Origin: Listeria monocytogenes
GTDB taxonomy: Bacteria; Bacillota; Bacilli; Lactobacillales; Listeriaceae
Direction of reading: 5' to 3'
Assembly (NCBI RefSeq): GCF_041765605.1
Contig: NZ_CP168900.1
Span: 1,318,001-1,382,000 of the forward strand
Length of the DNA stretch: 64,000 nt
The notes beneath the pieces are model-generated. The model was not told the DNA's origin. It searched no databases and worked only from the letters and a program-made list of their open reading frames with translations. A program made the translations under genes and the position numbers. How positions within the stretch are numbered: position 1 is the first letter of the stretch; each line of letters begins with the position of its first letter. Below, piece by piece: positions 36,973 to 51,724 of this stretch.

Positions 36973-37330
36973 TTTCAATTATCACATCTTTTTCTATTTT
37001 TTTAGGGACATGTGTACGTACTTTGATAATGCAATCGTTTACTTTTTTTGTATGAAAAAACTGCATTATTTCGTCACTTTCATGTTTAAAGGTATGTATC
37101 ATTTTGGCTGTACTTAGTTCTTTTTTTTCTGTATGTTTTTTTAGAAAGAAGTTCCACGTATCTGGGAAATAAAAATAGCTGTATTCAGATGTGAGTGAAA
37201 ACACCATTTTTTTAGGCAGTAAGAAAAAATAACCTTGATATTCACTTTCTGAGGGCATTTCAATAATTGTTTGCTTATCCCATTGTTCAATTCGTTCACT
37301 ATATGTATATATTTTGTGCCATTTTACCAT
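36956..37330 (-). CDS. Unknown 124-residue protein, first gene of the accessory cluster
   Basis: I do not recognise this protein. It is rich in aromatic and charged residues (YQGYFFLLPKKMVFSL, YSYFYFPDTWNFF), has no signal peptide or membrane segment, and ends in a Lys/Ile-rich helix-prone region. The start is ATG 12 bases after AGGAG. The stop overlaps the start of the helicase gene by 17 to 23 bases, depending on the helicase start, which argues for a translated gene coupled to the helicase. It could be a DNA- or target-recognition partner, but nothing in the sequence shows that. Confidence 0.6.
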   Translation of the reverse strand: MVKWHKIYTYSERIEQWDKQTIIEMPSESEYQGYFFLLPKKMVFSLTSEYSYFYFPDTWNFFLKKHTEKKELSTAKMIHTFKHESDEIMQFFHTKKVNDCIIKVRTHVPKKIEKDVIIENDLIR

Positions 37331-37622
37331 TTATATCTAATACTCCTATGCGTTTTGTCTTTTTCGTTCATTTTTAACTATTTATGCGTTTATTTTATCA
37401 CAAATAATGTTAAAGTAGCGGATAAAACTATTTAGAATCGGTGGAAAATTAGTATTAACAATAAAAATTATCTTAAAAATAAGGAAGGTTTGGAGCGATT
37501 TTAAATGTTTTTTTATTTTTTGGTAGAAAACACTTTTGTAATAGCCAGCTTTTTAGTAGAATAGATAATGGTGGATGGAAAACTTTTCTATCTATGAATA
37601 GAATATGAAATTGGAGGCTATT
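37331..37622 (+). other. Divergent intergenic region between the accessory cluster and pyrH
   Basis: 292 AT-rich bases with no gene. For pyrH a possible promoter is TTAAAG (37411) with a 17-base gap to TAGAAT. For the minus-strand cluster no consensus promoter is clear; the octamer AACGCATA occurs twice on the minus strand shortly before the ribosome site. rpsB and tsf, which precede pyrH in Bacillus, are not here. Confidence 0.45.
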
Positions 37623-38351
37623 ATGGATACCCCAGATTATAAACGAGTTGTATTAAAATTAAGCGGTGAAGCACTTGCCGGAAATGATGGCTTTGGAATT
37701 AACCCGAGCGTGGTCAATTTGATTTCTGCTCAAATCAAAGAAGTAGTAGAACTAGGAGTAGAGGTAGCTATCGTTGTTGGCGGCGGAAATATCTGGCGCG
37801 GTAAACTTGGTAGTGAAATGGGAATGGACCGTGCAGCAGCTGACCAAATGGGTATGCTTGCGACTATCATGAATTCCTTATCTTTACAAGATTCCCTTGA
37901 AAATATTGGAGTAGCAACACGTGTGCAAACTTCTATTGATATGCGTCAAATTGCGGAACCGTACATTCGTCGTAAAGCGATTCGTCATTTAGAAAAGGGT
38001 CGTGTCGTTATTTTTGCAGGTGGAACAGGTAATCCTTATTTCTCCACAGATACAGCGGCAGCACTTAGAGCGGCTGAAATCGAAGCAGATGTTATCTTAA
38101 TGGCGAAAAATAATGTAGATGGTGTCTACAATGCCGATCCAAAACTAGATGAAAATGCGAAAAAATACGAAGAATTATCTTACCTTGATGTAATTAAAGA
38201 AGGTTTAGAAGTAATGGATACTACTGCATCGTCTCTAAGTATGGACAATGATATTCCATTAATCGTCTTCTCATTTACAGAACAAGGCAATAATATTAAA
38301 CGTGTTATTTTAGGTGAAAAAATTGGGACTACTGTTAGGGGGAAAAAATAA
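37623..38351 (+). CDS. pyrH: Uridylate kinase
   Basis: PyrH phosphorylates UMP to UDP and is the hexameric bacterial enzyme of the amino-acid kinase fold. The 242-residue protein shows [12 protein letters not shown] (about 9-20), [10 protein letters not shown] (about 58-67), [14 protein letters not shown], and [20 protein letters not shown]. The frame extends six codons upstream to an ATG inside the ribosome site; ATG at 37623 follows TTGGAGG by five bases and is chosen. Its stop codon shares one base with the frr start. Confidence 0.97.
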   Translation: MDTPDYKRVVLKLSGEALAGNDGFGINPSVVNLISAQIKEVVELGVEVAIVVGGGNIWRGKLGSEMGMDRAAADQMGMLATIMNSLSLQDSLENIGVATRVQTSIDMRQIAEPYIRRKAIRHLEKGRVVIFAGGTGNPYFSTDTAAALRAAEIEADVILMAKNNVDGVYNADPKLDENAKKYEELSYLDVIKEGLEVMDTTASSLSMDNDIPLIVFSFTEQGNNIKRVILGEKIGTTVRGKK

Positions 38352-38908
38352 TGAGTAAAGAAGTATTATCGAAATCCAAAGAAAAAATGGAAAAAGCAGA
38401 ACAAGCGTTAACAAGACAATTAGGTACAATCCGCGCTGGTCGTGCGAATGCATCACTACTTGACCGTTTATCTGTAGATTATTACGGAGCAGCTACTCCA
38501 GTTAACCAAATGGCTTCTATCAGCGTTCCTGAAGCTAGAATGTTGCTAATTACACCTTATGATAAAACCATTTTAGGTGAAATTGAAAAAGCAATTTTGA
38601 AATCAGATTTAGGTTTAACACCTAATAATGATGGTTCTGTACTACGTTTATCTATTCCACAATTAACGGAAGAACGTCGTAAAGAGTTGGTTAAAGAAGT
38701 GAAAAAAGAAGCGGAAGAAGCGAAAGTTGCGGTTCGTAACATTCGTCGTGAAGCTAATGAAGAATTGAAAAAATTAGAAAAAAGTGGCGATATCACAGAA
38801 GACGATTTGCGTTCTTACGGTGAAGACGTTCAAAAATTAACAGATGAAAGCATCAAAAACATCGATAGCATCACGAAAGACAAAGAAGCGGAAATCTTAG
38901 AAGTTTAA
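38351..38908 (+). CDS. frr: Ribosome recycling factor
   Basis: RRF, with EF-G, splits the post-termination ribosome. The 185-residue protein is of normal length with a three-helix bundle; characteristic segments are [15 protein letters not shown] (about 26-40), [13 protein letters not shown] and the C-terminal [19 protein letters not shown]. It is translationally coupled to pyrH by a one-base overlap (TAATG), with AGGGGG as ribosome site. Confidence 0.98.
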   Translation: MSKEVLSKSKEKMEKAEQALTRQLGTIRAGRANASLLDRLSVDYYGAATPVNQMASISVPEARMLLITPYDKTILGEIEKAILKSDLGLTPNNDGSVLRLSIPQLTEERRKELVKEVKKEAEEAKVAVRNIRREANEELKKLEKSGDITEDDLRSYGEDVQKLTDESIKNIDSITKDKEAEILEV

Positions 38909-38964
38909 TTGATACTTTTACAAATAGTAACAAATAGGGTTAAAGACCTTTTAAGTTGAAGTGA

Positions 38965-39008
38965 CATTCCTAATTCTTTCCATATGTGTTGGGTTAGGAA
39001 TGTTTTTT
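38965..39008 (+). terminator. Intrinsic terminator after frr
   Basis: CATTCCTAA / TTAGGAATG stem with a loop of about 20 bases and six T residues. Confidence 0.78.
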
Positions 39009-39138
39009 AATGGGCAATTCCATCGCTCTCATGAAACTCTCATCTGTTCACATGGAATTTTTAGTACATTAATTGATTCTTTTTTGTTATTATAGGTATA
39101 GACATGCTCTAAGAAGTGTATCAATTGGAGGATTTATG

Positions 39139-39897
39139 ATGTTTAAAAAGCTATTTCGACAAGATGAAAATATATTAAATAGTGAACTTGCAGAAGATTT
39201 ACCGATTCCACGCCATGTTGCTATTATTATGGACGGTAATGGAAGATGGGCAAAGAAACGTTTCTTACCGCGCATTGCTGGGCATAAGGAAGGTATGGAT
39301 GTCGTGAAACGAGTGACACGTTATGCTAATGCAATGGGTATTGATGTATTAACACTTTATGCATTTTCAACTGAAAATTGGAAGCGACCTACAGATGAAG
39401 TGGATTTTTTAATGAAACTACCTGTAGAATTTTTTGACTCTTTTGTACCAGAGTTGATTGAAGAAAATGTTCGTGTTAATGTGATGGGGTACAGAGAAAA
39501 TCTACCTGATCATACGATGCGTGCAGTAGAAAAAGCCATTGCGGATACAGCACATTGTACAGGCCTAACGCTTAATTTTGCGCTTAACTACGGTGGACGT
39601 TCAGAAATCATTACGGCTGCCAAAGAAGCAATGAAAGAGCTAGAACGTGAAGGTAAAAGTGCAGAAAATTTAACAGAAGAAATGTTAAATGACCATTTGA
39701 TGAGTAGCGGCTTAGGGGATCCAGACTTGCTGATTCGAACGAGCGGTGAGCTTAGATTAAGTAATTTTATGCTTTGGCAACTTGCTTATAGCGAGTTTTA
39801 TTTTACGGATACACATTGGCCTGATTTTTCAAAAGAAGATTTTTTACAGGCAATTATTGAATATCAAAACCGGTCACGTCGTTTTGGAGGGCTCTAG
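39139..39897 (+). CDS. uppS: Undecaprenyl diphosphate synthase
   Basis: UppS condenses eight isopentenyl units onto farnesyl diphosphate to make the C55 lipid carrier of cell-wall synthesis. The 252-residue cis-prenyltransferase has HVAIIMDGNGRWAKKR (catalytic Asp at about residue 32), TLYAFSTENWKRP, and the C-terminal DLLIRTSGELRLSNFMLWQ. Two adjacent ATGs follow GGAGGA; the second has the better seven-base gap. It heads the run uppS-cdsA-dxr-rseP-proS-polC. Confidence 0.97.
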   Translation: MFKKLFRQDENILNSELAEDLPIPRHVAIIMDGNGRWAKKRFLPRIAGHKEGMDVVKRVTRYANAMGIDVLTLYAFSTENWKRPTDEVDFLMKLPVEFFDSFVPELIEENVRVNVMGYRENLPDHTMRAVEKAIADTAHCTGLTLNFALNYGGRSEIITAAKEAMKELEREGKSAENLTEEMLNDHLMSSGLGDPDLLIRTSGELRLSNFMLWQLAYSEFYFTDTHWPDFSKEDFLQAIIEYQNRSRRFGGL

Positions 39898-39910
39898 GGA
39901 GGAAAAAAGA

Positions 39911-40699
39911 TTGAAAACGAGAATTATTACTGCAGTTGTTGCGCTTATATTTTTTATTCCATTCGTTGTTTACGGGGGAATTCCATTTGAACTATTAAGT
40001 ATTTTACTAGCAACGATTGCTTTATATGAAGTACTTGTAATGACAAAACAACGAATTTTTTCGATGAATGGGATAATTACTTTACTATTAATGTGGTTAG
40101 TTGTCGTGCCAGATAGATATTTGGACTTTTTAGATACACTGCATATTACTGAAATGGAAGTTATTTTTATTTTAATGGCTTTATTACTCGCTAATACTGT
40201 GTTTTCACGAAATAAATTCCATTTTGATCAAGTTGGTATTTGTATGGTTGCCGCTTTTTATACAGGGTTTGGTTTCCATTACTTAGCGTTAACTCGTGAA
40301 GCTGGATTAATGTATGTACTTTTTGCTTTATTTATTGTTTGGTCTACTGATACAGGGGCTTATTTTATTGGAAAAGCAATTGGGAAGCATAAATTAGCTC
40401 CAAATGTTAGTCCGAACAAAACGGTGGAAGGGTTTATCGGCGGGATTGTATGTGCACTTGTCATTGCTGGGGGCTTTTATTATTTTGCTGAGCTGCCAGG
40501 AAATATTGCACTCGTACTAGCGCTTTTAGTCTTTCTATCTATTTTTGGACAGTTGGGAGACTTGGTCGAATCTGCTTTGAAACGCTTTTATGGTGTAAAA
40601 GATTCTGGGAAAATCTTACCAGGGCATGGTGGTATTTTAGACCGCTTTGATAGCTTGTTGTTCGTTTTACCTCTGCTACATATACTTCAAATTATTTAA
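39911..40699 (+). CDS. cdsA: Phosphatidate cytidylyltransferase
   Basis: CdsA makes CDP-diacylglycerol from phosphatidic acid and CTP. The 262-residue integral membrane protein has about seven hydrophobic segments, and near the C-terminus the family signature [19 protein letters not shown] followed by [15 protein letters not shown] at 39911 lies seven bases after AGGGAGGA; the longer frame overlapping uppS is rejected. It is 13 bases after uppS. Confidence 0.96.
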   Translation: MKTRIITAVVALIFFIPFVVYGGIPFELLSILLATIALYEVLVMTKQRIFSMNGIITLLLMWLVVVPDRYLDFLDTLHITEMEVIFILMALLLANTVFSRNKFHFDQVGICMVAAFYTGFGFHYLALTREAGLMYVLFALFIVWSTDTGAYFIGKAIGKHKLAPNVSPNKTVEGFIGGIVCALVIAGGFYYFAELPGNIALVLALLVFLSIFGQLGDLVESALKRFYGVKDSGKILPGHGGILDRFDSLLFVLPLLHILQII

Positions 40700-40713
40700 T
40701 TGGAGATGGGATA

Positions 40714-43132
<2,419 letters not shown>

Positions 43133-43170
43133 AAAGAGAAAAATAATAAAGGGAAAAAGGGGTGTTTTAA

Positions 43171-44877
<1,707 letters not shown>

Positions 44878-44982
44878 TTTATTGAGCTATTCGTGCCAGA
44901 TGAAACTCCACTCGTTCCTATAAAAACGGGTCATGAGGGACATCTGGCTTTTATAAATTTGAATGAAGGGGTGTTATTCGGA

Positions 44983-47900
44983 ATGACTGCAAAAGAGGAA
45001 GAAAAACAAGAACGATTTCAGCTGTTAATGACACAAATCGGTTTACAAGATGTAACAACTTACGAAGAATTTACAAAAGATGCCAAAATCGAAAAACTCG
45101 TTGCCGATAAGAAAAATAAAACATGGCAATTTCATTTACATGTTCCACAAATTTTTCCAGCAGCACTTTTCCATATGATGGATGTTGGGATGAAGCGCGC
45201 ATTCAGCCAAATTGCGGAAACAGAAATGCAAATAGTTCCAGAAAATCAAACAATCAATGAAGCACTCATTCAAGATTATTGGAACCTTATTGTAGAGCCG
45301 ATTGGAAAGCAGTCACCGATGATTGGAAAACTTTTGATGGAGCAAAAACCTACATTTAAAGAACCTCATTTTATTGAGTTAGCGGTTCATAATGATATGG
45401 AAGAAGCAACAATCCAACAACGATTCCAAGCAAAAATTATTGAAAGTTATGGGAAAGCTGGTTTTCCGCGCTTGGCAATGAAAATGCATATGCTAGATCA
45501 ATCTGAGACAGAAGAATACAAAGCTTTTGCACAAGCCAAACAAGAAGAAGATCAGAAAAAAGCTGCAGAAGCTGTTCAAGTTATGCAAAAACGACAAGCA
45601 GAAGGACAAAGTGGCGGTGGAGCAGCTCCATTAACTGGTCCGTTCCAAATTGGTTACAAAATTAAAGATGATGAAGAAGTGAAGCGTCTTGGTGATATTT
45701 ACGATGAAGAACGTCGTATTACCGTTCAAGGCCTAATCTTCGCGACGGAAATTAGAGAGCTACGCAGTGGTCGTAGTTTATTACAATTCAAAATTACCGA
45801 CTATACTAGTTCGATGATTATAAAAATGTTTTCTCGTGATAATGAAGATGCAGCAATGTTCCAGAACTTAAAAAAAGGTATGTGGGTTAAAGTACGAGGA
45901 AGTGTTCAAAATGATACTTTCGTTCGAGATTTAATTATGATGGCCCAAGATGTGAATGAAATTGCAGGAGTAAAACGCCTCGATACGGCGGAAGAAAAAC
46001 GAGCAGAACTACATCTCCATTCTCCAATGAGTCAAATGGATGCTACTTCATCTGTTGATTCTCTGTTCAAACAAGCTGCTGATTGGGGGCACAAAGCAAT
46101 TGCTATTACCGACCACTCTGTTGCGCAATCTTTCCCAGAAGCATATGGGGCAGGTCAAAAGTATGGCTTGAAAGTTATTTTTGGTATCGAAGCCAATCTA
46201 ATAGATGATGGTGTTCCAATCGCTTATAACGATCAACATATCGCCTTGCAAGATGCAACATATTGCGTATTTGACGTTGAGACAACAGGTTTGTCCGCGG
46301 TTTATGATACGATTATCGAGCTTGCTGGTGTAAAAATGAAAAACGGTGAGATTATTGATAAATTTGAAGCCTTTATTGATCCTGGACACCCGCTTTCTGC
46401 AACTACCATTAATCTAACTGGTATTACAGATGATATGGTCAAAGGTTCTGATCCTATTGATGTTGTTTTAAAACGATTTAAAGAATGGAGCGGCGATGAT
46501 ATTCTTGTGGCTCACAACGCTTCATTTGACATGGGCTTTATTAACACTGCTTATGAAAAAGTTGGGCTAGAAAAGGCAGAAAATGCGGTTGTCGATACAT
46601 TGGAATTAGCTCGTTTTCTTTACCCACATTTTAAAAATCATCGCTTGAATACCTTAACCAAGAAATTCAATATTATTCTTGAACAACATCACCGAGCTGT
46701 TTTTGATGCGGAAGCTACAGCATATTTGGCTTGGAAGTTAATTAAAGATGCAAAAGAAATGCACGATATTGATTTCCATGATTCTCTAAATGATTATATG
46801 GGAGAAGGCGATGCATACAAACGTGCGCGACCATTCCATGCGACGATTTATGCACAAACAGCTGTTGGTTTGAAGAATCTTTTCAAATTAATTACGATGT
46901 CCAATATTAATTACTTTTACCGGGTGCCACGTATTCCTCGCTCGCAGCTAAAGAAATTACGCGAAGGTTTAATAATTGGAACTGCTTGTAGCCAAGGAGA
47001 ACTATTTGAAGCAATGATGCAAAAAGGGATGCAAGCGGCAGAAAAGGTTGCGGAGTTCTATGATTTCATTGAAGTTCAACCGAAGCCAGTCTATGCGCCA
47101 CTGATTGAGCGGGAACTTGTTCGTGATGAAAAAGCGTTAGAAGAAATCTTGAAAAACATTGTTCGTGTTGGTGAGAAAACTGGAAAACCCGTTGTTGCAA
47201 CCGGTAACGTTCATTACAAAGACCCAGTGGATAAAATTTATCGTAAAATCTTGATTCATTCGCAAGGTGGAGCCAACCCTCTAAATCGTGCTGAATTACC
47301 AGATGTCCATTTCCGTACAACAGATGAAATGTTGAAAGAATTCGCTTTCCTCGGTGAAGAAAAAGCAAAAGAAATTGTTGTAACGAATTCGAATTTAGTG
47401 GTCGATTGGATGGAAGATCTTAAACCAATCAAAGACGAATTATACACACCGAAGATTGATGGCGCAGAAGATGAAGTTCGTAATATGAGTTATGAAATGG
47501 CACACCAATTGTACGGTGAGAATTTACCAGAAATTGTTGAAGCTCGACTTGAAAAAGAACTGAAAAGTATTATTGGCCACGGATTTGCGGTTATTTATCT
47601 TATCTCACATAAACTTGTTAAGAAATCGCTTGTGGACGGCTATCTCGTAGGTTCGCGGGGATCGGTCGGTTCTTCTTTCGTTGCTACAATGACGGAAATT
47701 ACCGAAGTAAACCCACTTCCACCACATTATCTTTGCCCGAATTGTAAGGATTCAGAGTTCTTTGATGATGGTTCGGTTGGTTCCGGTTTTGACTTACCTG
47801 ATAAAGATTGCCCACACTGCGGAACCGCTTATCAAAAAGAAGGACAAGATATTCCTTTCGAAACTTTCTTAGGATTTAAAGGGGATAAAGTACCCGATAT

Positions 47901-49314
47901 TGACTTGAACTTCTCAGGAGATTATCAACCGGTAGCCCATGCGTATACAAAAGAAATTTTTGGTGAGGATTACGTTTTCCGTGCAGGTACGATTGGTACT
48001 GTTGCAGAGAAAACCGCTTTTGGTTATGTTCGAAATTATGAGCGCGATATGAATATGACTATTCGCGGGGCAGAAATTGATCGCCTAGTAGCCGGTTGTA
48101 CAGGCGTTAAACGTACTACTGGGCAGCATCCAGGTGGTATTATCGTTATTCCTGATTATATGGATGTATACGATTTTACACCGGTACAGTTCCCAGCAGA
48201 TGCGACGGATTCGGAATGGAAAACGACCCATTTTGACTTCCACTCGATTCATGATAACGTGTTAAAACTCGATATACTTGGACACGATGATCCGACTGCT
48301 ATCCGGATGTTACAGGATTTAAGCGGTATCGATCCAAAAACAATTCCAACCGATGATCCAGATGTAATGAAACTTTTTGGATCGACTGAGTCACTTGGTG
48401 TTAAACCAGCAGACATTGATTCCAAAACAGGGACGCTCGGAATTCCCGAATTTGGGACGCGTTTCGTACGACAAATGTTAGAACAAACAAAGCCAACAAC
48501 ATTTTCTGAGCTAGTCCAAATCTCTGGTCTTTCCCACGGGACGGACGTTTGGCTTGGAAATGCAGAAGAATTAATCAAAAATAAAACCTGCGAACTGCCA
48601 GATGTAATTGGTTGTCGTGATGATATTATGGTTTTCCTAATTTACCAAGGACTCGAAAGCTCATTAGCCTTTAAAATTATGGAGTCTGTACGTAAAGGTA
48701 AAGGGCTAACAGATGAAATGGAAGAAGCGATGATGGCGAATAAAGTGCCGCTTTGGTACATTGAATCATGTAAAAAAATCAAGTACATGTTCCCGAAAGC
48801 CCATGCTGCAGCCTATGTTTTAATGGCAGTCCGGATTGCTTATTTCAAAGTGCATCATCCACTATTTTTCTATGCAACTTATTTCACCGTTCGTGCCGAT
48901 GATTTCGATTTAACATCGATGGTAAACGGAAAAGAAGCTGTGAAAGCAACCATGAAAGAAGTAAATGATAAAGGAATGGAAGCTTCGACGAAAGAGAAAA
49001 ACTTATTAACCGTTTTAGAAATTGCGAATGAAATGCTTGCTCGTGGTTTCCATTTCCAAAAAGTCGATTTATACAAATCGTCTGCAGATGAATTCCTGAT
49101 TGACGGAGACTCACTCATTCCGCCATTTAATGCGATTCCAAGTCTTGGAACAAACGTAGCGAAACAAATCGTTGCTGCACGTGAAAATGGTGAATTTTTA
49201 TCCAAAGAAGACTTACAACAACGCGGAAAAGTATCAAAAACAATCATTCAGTACATGGATGATCAAGGATGCTTGGAAGGATTGCCTGATCAAAATCAGT
49301 TGTCACTATTCTAA
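44983..49314 (+). CDS. polC: DNA polymerase III alpha subunit, PolC type
   Basis: PolC is the replicative polymerase of low-GC Gram-positives, with built-in proofreading. In the 1,443-residue protein: OB-fold region (about 230-330), PHP domain starting [13 protein letters not shown] (about 341) interrupted by the 3'-5' exonuclease ([20 protein letters not shown], catalytic Asp and Glu at about 430-432), PHP continuation to about 800, a Cys4 zinc finger CPNCK to CPHCG (about 915-946) and the polymerase palm with [12 protein letters not shown] (about 970). The frame extends 30 codons upstream without a ribosome site; ATG at 44983 follows AAGGGGTG. Confidence 0.97.
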   Translation: MTAKEEEKQERFQLLMTQIGLQDVTTYEEFTKDAKIEKLVADKKNKTWQFHLHVPQIFPAALFHMMDVGMKRAFSQIAETEMQIVPENQTINEALIQDYWNLIVEPIGKQSPMIGKLLMEQKPTFKEPHFIELAVHNDMEEATIQQRFQAKIIESYGKAGFPRLAMKMHMLDQSETEEYKAFAQAKQEEDQKKAAEAVQVMQKRQAEGQSGGGAAPLTGPFQIGYKIKDDEEVKRLGDIYDEERRITVQGLIFATEIRELRSGRSLLQFKITDYTSSMIIKMFSRDNEDAAMFQNLKKGMWVKVRGSVQNDTFVRDLIMMAQDVNEIAGVKRLDTAEEKRAELHLHSPMSQMDATSSVDSLFKQAADWGHKAIAITDHSVAQSFPEAYGAGQKYGLKVIFGIEANLIDDGVPIAYNDQHIALQDATYCVFDVETTGLSAVYDTIIELAGVKMKNGEIIDKFEAFIDPGHPLSATTINLTGITDDMVKGSDPIDVVLKRFKEWSGDDILVAHNASFDMGFINTAYEKVGLEKAENAVVDTLELARFLYPHFKNHRLNTLTKKFNIILEQHHRAVFDAEATAYLAWKLIKDAKEMHDIDFHDSLNDYMGEGDAYKRARPFHATIYAQTAVGLKNLFKLITMSNINYFYRVPRIPRSQLKKLREGLIIGTACSQGELFEAMMQKGMQAAEKVAEFYDFIEVQPKPVYAPLIERELVRDEKALEEILKNIVRVGEKTGKPVVATGNVHYKDPVDKIYRKILIHSQGGANPLNRAELPDVHFRTTDEMLKEFAFLGEEKAKEIVVTNSNLVVDWMEDLKPIKDELYTPKIDGAEDEVRNMSYEMAHQLYGENLPEIVEARLEKELKSIIGHGFAVIYLISHKLVKKSLVDGYLVGSRGSVGSSFVATMTEITEVNPLPPHYLCPNCKDSEFFDDGSVGSGFDLPDKDCPHCGTAYQKEGQDIPFETFLGFKGDKVPDIDLNFSGDYQPVAHAYTKEIFGEDYVFRAGTIGTVAEKTAFGYVRNYERDMNMTIRGAEIDRLVAGCTGVKRTTGQHPGGIIVIPDYMDVYDFTPVQFPADATDSEWKTTHFDFHSIHDNVLKLDILGHDDPTAIRMLQDLSGIDPKTIPTDDPDVMKLFGSTESLGVKPADIDSKTGTLGIPEFGTRFVRQMLEQTKPTTFSELVQISGLSHGTDVWLGNAEELIKNKTCELPDVIGCRDDIMVFLIYQGLESSLAFKIMESVRKGKGLTDEMEEAMMANKVPLWYIESCKKIKYMFPKAHAAAYVLMAVRIAYFKVHHPLFFYATYFTVRADDFDLTSMVNGKEAVKATMKEVNDKGMEASTKEKNLLTVLEIANEMLARGFHFQKVDLYKSSADEFLIDGDSLIPPFNAIPSLGTNVAKQIVAARENGEFLSKEDLQQRGKVSKTIIQYMDDQGCLEGLPDQNQLSLF

Positions 49315-49385
49315 AAATGGGCAAAACTTGCTTGTAGTCACAATTTGTGATAAACTTATTTAAGAAATACTACGATAACTCAGCC

Positions 49386-49416
49386 AAGCGTGGGCCAATG
49401 CCCACGCTTTCGTTTT
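49386..49416 (+). terminator. Intrinsic terminator after polC
   Basis: AAGCGTGGGC / GCCCACGCTT, ten perfect pairs, with a CAAT loop, followed by TCGTTTT. It stands about 70 bases after polC and 80 before rimP, so it could also serve as an attenuator of the nusA operon if that operon's promoter lies upstream (a weak TTGCTT-17-TAAACT begins near 49329). Confidence 0.75.
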
Positions 49417-49495
49417 GCAAATCTGTCAAAGAGTCACCTGTGGCAGAAGTAGGGGACGAATTAGCTGGAAAAGCGTATCTCTTAAGGAGGCTGAA

Positions 49496-49963
49496 ATGAG
49501 TAAAGTACTAGAACAAGTAGAAGCAATTGTTGCGCCAATCACGGACGAACTTCAACTAGAACTCGTAGATATTGTCTTTGAAAAAGAAGGCCCAAATTGG
49601 TTTTTACGAATTTTTATTGACAAAGATGGTGGCGTAGATATCGATGAATGCGCAGCCGTGAGCGAAAAAGTTAGTGAGAAAATGGACGAAAATGACCCCA
49701 TTACACAAAACTACTTTTTAGAAGTATCTTCACCGGGGGCTGAACGTCCACTGAAGAAAGAACAAGATTTTGAAAATGCGGTAAGTAAATATGTTCATGT
49801 CACTTCTTATGAGCCAATTGACGGTCGTAAAATGTGGGAAGGAACGCTTGTTAGTTATGACGGCACAACACTCGTTATTACTATCACGGACAAAACACGC
49901 AAAATCACTTGTGAAATTCCTAAAGACAAAGTAGCCAAAGCAAGACTTGCAATTCAATTTTAA
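49496..49963 (+). CDS. rimP: Ribosome maturation factor RimP
   Basis: RimP helps assemble the 30S subunit. The 155-residue protein has the N-terminal [23 protein letters not shown], the [17 protein letters not shown] segment, [14 protein letters not shown] (the family signature) and a C-terminal SH3-like domain. ATG at 49496 lies six bases after AAGGAGG; 27 further upstream codons in frame have no ribosome site. It is the first gene of rimP-nusA-rnpM-ylxQ-infB-ylxP-rbfA. Confidence 0.96.
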   Translation: MSKVLEQVEAIVAPITDELQLELVDIVFEKEGPNWFLRIFIDKDGGVDIDECAAVSEKVSEKMDENDPITQNYFLEVSSPGAERPLKKEQDFENAVSKYVHVTSYEPIDGRKMWEGTLVSYDGTTLVITITDKTRKITCEIPKDKVAKARLAIQF

Positions 49964-49992
49964 AAAGCAAAAAATAAGGAGCTGAATAAAAA

Positions 49993-51111
49993 ATGAGCAC
50001 AGAATTATTAGATGCTCTTCATGTGTTAGAACATGATAAAGGTATTTCAAGAGAGGTTTTAGTAGAAGCAATTGAAGCTGCTCTTACATCCGCATATAAA
50101 AGAAACTTCAAAGATGCACAAAACGTACGTGTAGATTTAAATATGGAAAACGGTTCTATCCGTGTTTTAGCTAGAAAAGAAGCAGTAGAACAAGTATTTG
50201 ATTCTCGCCTTGAAATCTCTATGGAAGAAGCACACAAACTGAATCCAGTATACAAGCCAGGTGACGTAGTGGAGCTTGAAGTAACACCAAAAGATTTTGG
50301 ACGTATCGCAGCTCAAACTGCAAAACAAGTTGTAACCCAACGTGTTCGTGAAGCGGAACGTGGCATCATTTACGATGAATTTATTGACCGCGAAGATGAC
50401 ATTATGACTGGTATTGTTGAACGTCAAGATTCTCGTTTTATCTATGTAAATCTTGGTAAAATCGAAGCTATCTTGTCTCAAAACGAACAAATGCCAAACG
50501 AAACTTATCATGCACATGACCGCATCAAAGTATATTTAACAAAAGTAGAGAAGACGACAAAAGGGCCGCAAATTTTTGTATCCCGTACACACCCTGGCTT
50601 ACTGAAACGTCTTTTTGAAATGGAAGTACCTGAAATCTATGACGGCGTTGTAGAAATCAAGTCTGTTGCACGTGAAGCAGGAGATCGTTCTAAAATCTCT
50701 GTTTACACTGCAAATGAAGAAGTGGATCCAGTTGGCGCATGTGTAGGACCAAAAGGCGCACGTGTCCAAACGATCGTCAACGAACTTAAAGGCGAAAAAA
50801 TCGATATCGTGGAATGGTCAGAAGATCCTTTCACATTCGTAGCCAATGCACTTAGCCCTTCCAAAGTGTTAGATGTTATTGTGAACGAAGCAGACCAAGC
50901 AACAACTGTAATCGTACCAGACTACCAGTTATCACTAGCAATTGGTAAACGTGGTCAAAATGCTCGTTTAGCAGCAAAACTAACTGGTTGGAAAATTGAT
51001 ATTAAAAGTGAAACAGTTGCAACTGAACTAGGCATCTATCCTCGTAATGACGTAGAAGCGCCAGAAGTGGAAGATGCAGAGAGCGAAACTTTTACAGAAG
51101 ATGAAGAGTAA
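49993..51111 (+). CDS. nusA: Transcription termination/antitermination factor NusA
   Basis: NusA binds RNA polymerase and modulates pausing and termination. The 372-residue protein has the N-terminal polymerase-binding domain (to about 125), an S1 domain (about 130-200) and two KH domains; KH motifs are CVGPKGARVQTIVNELKGEK (GPKGAR) and LSLAIGKRGQNARLAAKLTGW (GKRGQN). The C-terminal tail is short and acidic, as in other Firmicutes, without the E. coli acidic repeats. Confidence 0.98.
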   Translation: MSTELLDALHVLEHDKGISREVLVEAIEAALTSAYKRNFKDAQNVRVDLNMENGSIRVLARKEAVEQVFDSRLEISMEEAHKLNPVYKPGDVVELEVTPKDFGRIAAQTAKQVVTQRVREAERGIIYDEFIDREDDIMTGIVERQDSRFIYVNLGKIEAILSQNEQMPNETYHAHDRIKVYLTKVEKTTKGPQIFVSRTHPGLLKRLFEMEVPEIYDGVVEIKSVAREAGDRSKISVYTANEEVDPVGACVGPKGARVQTIVNELKGEKIDIVEWSEDPFTFVANALSPSKVLDVIVNEADQATTVIVPDYQLSLAIGKRGQNARLAAKLTGWKIDIKSETVATELGIYPRNDVEAPEVEDAESETFTEDEE

Positions 51112-51125
51112 AAAGGAGAATTATC

Positions 51126-51410
51126 ATGCGTAATAAAAAAATCCCCCTTCGAAAATGTATTATTACCGGTGAACGCTTGCCAAAAGGCGAACTTCTTCGT
51201 ATTGCGTATTCGAAAGACGGAGCGCTTACGATAGATCCTACAGGCAAAGCACCTGGACGCGGTTTCTACATTGTTAAAAGTGTAGAAGCATGTGAAAAAG
51301 CGAAAAAGAAAAACGCTATTTTTCATCAACTAAAAATGCCGGAACAAGAGTCCTTTTATGATGAGTTAATTACTTATGTGAAGTCTCTCGAGGAACCAAC
51401 GAATGGATAA
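51126..51410 (+). CDS. rnpM: RNase P modulator RnpM (YlxR)
   Basis: A 94-residue basic protein of the YlxR family, which in Bacillus binds RNase P RNA and reduces its activity. Visible signatures are RKCIITGERLPKGELLRIAY and PGRGFYIVKSVEACEKAKKK (key GRGFYI). ATG follows AAAAGGAGAATT. It overlaps ylxQ by eight bases. Confidence 0.94.
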   Translation: MRNKKIPLRKCIITGERLPKGELLRIAYSKDGALTIDPTGKAPGRGFYIVKSVEACEKAKKKNAIFHQLKMPEQESFYDELITYVKSLEEPTNG

Positions 51411-51702
51411 AAAAGCACTTTCCTTATTAGGCCTCGCTAACCGAGCACGTAAAATTACCACTGGTGAAGAATTAGTACTAAAAGCAGTTAGAAATGGGAA
51501 AGCAAAAATGGTTCTCATTTCAGAAGATATATCCGAAAAAACCGAGAAAACAATCCGCAACAAGTGTGAATACTATAATGTTGTCGTGAAAAAAGCCGGT
51601 ACCCGGGAAATGATAGGGGGTGCAATCGGCAAAGACACACGTGCAATCGTTGCAATACTTGATAAAGGATTTGCTATTAAATTAGCAGAATTACTCGGTT
51701 GA
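51403..51702 (+). CDS. ylxQ: YlxQ, L7Ae-family RNA-binding protein
   Basis: A 99-residue L7Ae/L30e-fold protein: [22 protein letters not shown] at the start, then [15 protein letters not shown] and a central [18 protein letters not shown]. Bacterial members bind kink-turn RNAs, but YlxQ's partner is not established. It overlaps rnpM by eight bases and uses a GAGG site within that gene. Confidence 0.93.
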   Translation: MDKKALSLLGLANRARKITTGEELVLKAVRNGKAKMVLISEDISEKTEKTIRNKCEYYNVVVKKAGTREMIGGAIGKDTRAIVAILDKGFAIKLAELLG

Positions 51703-51724
51703 ATCTTATACGGAGGTGTACGAC

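Noticed and set aside
32348-37330. Prophage or integrated element
   Set aside because: No integrase, terminase, capsid or lysis gene and no flanking direct repeat were seen; phage-like gene types alone are not enough.
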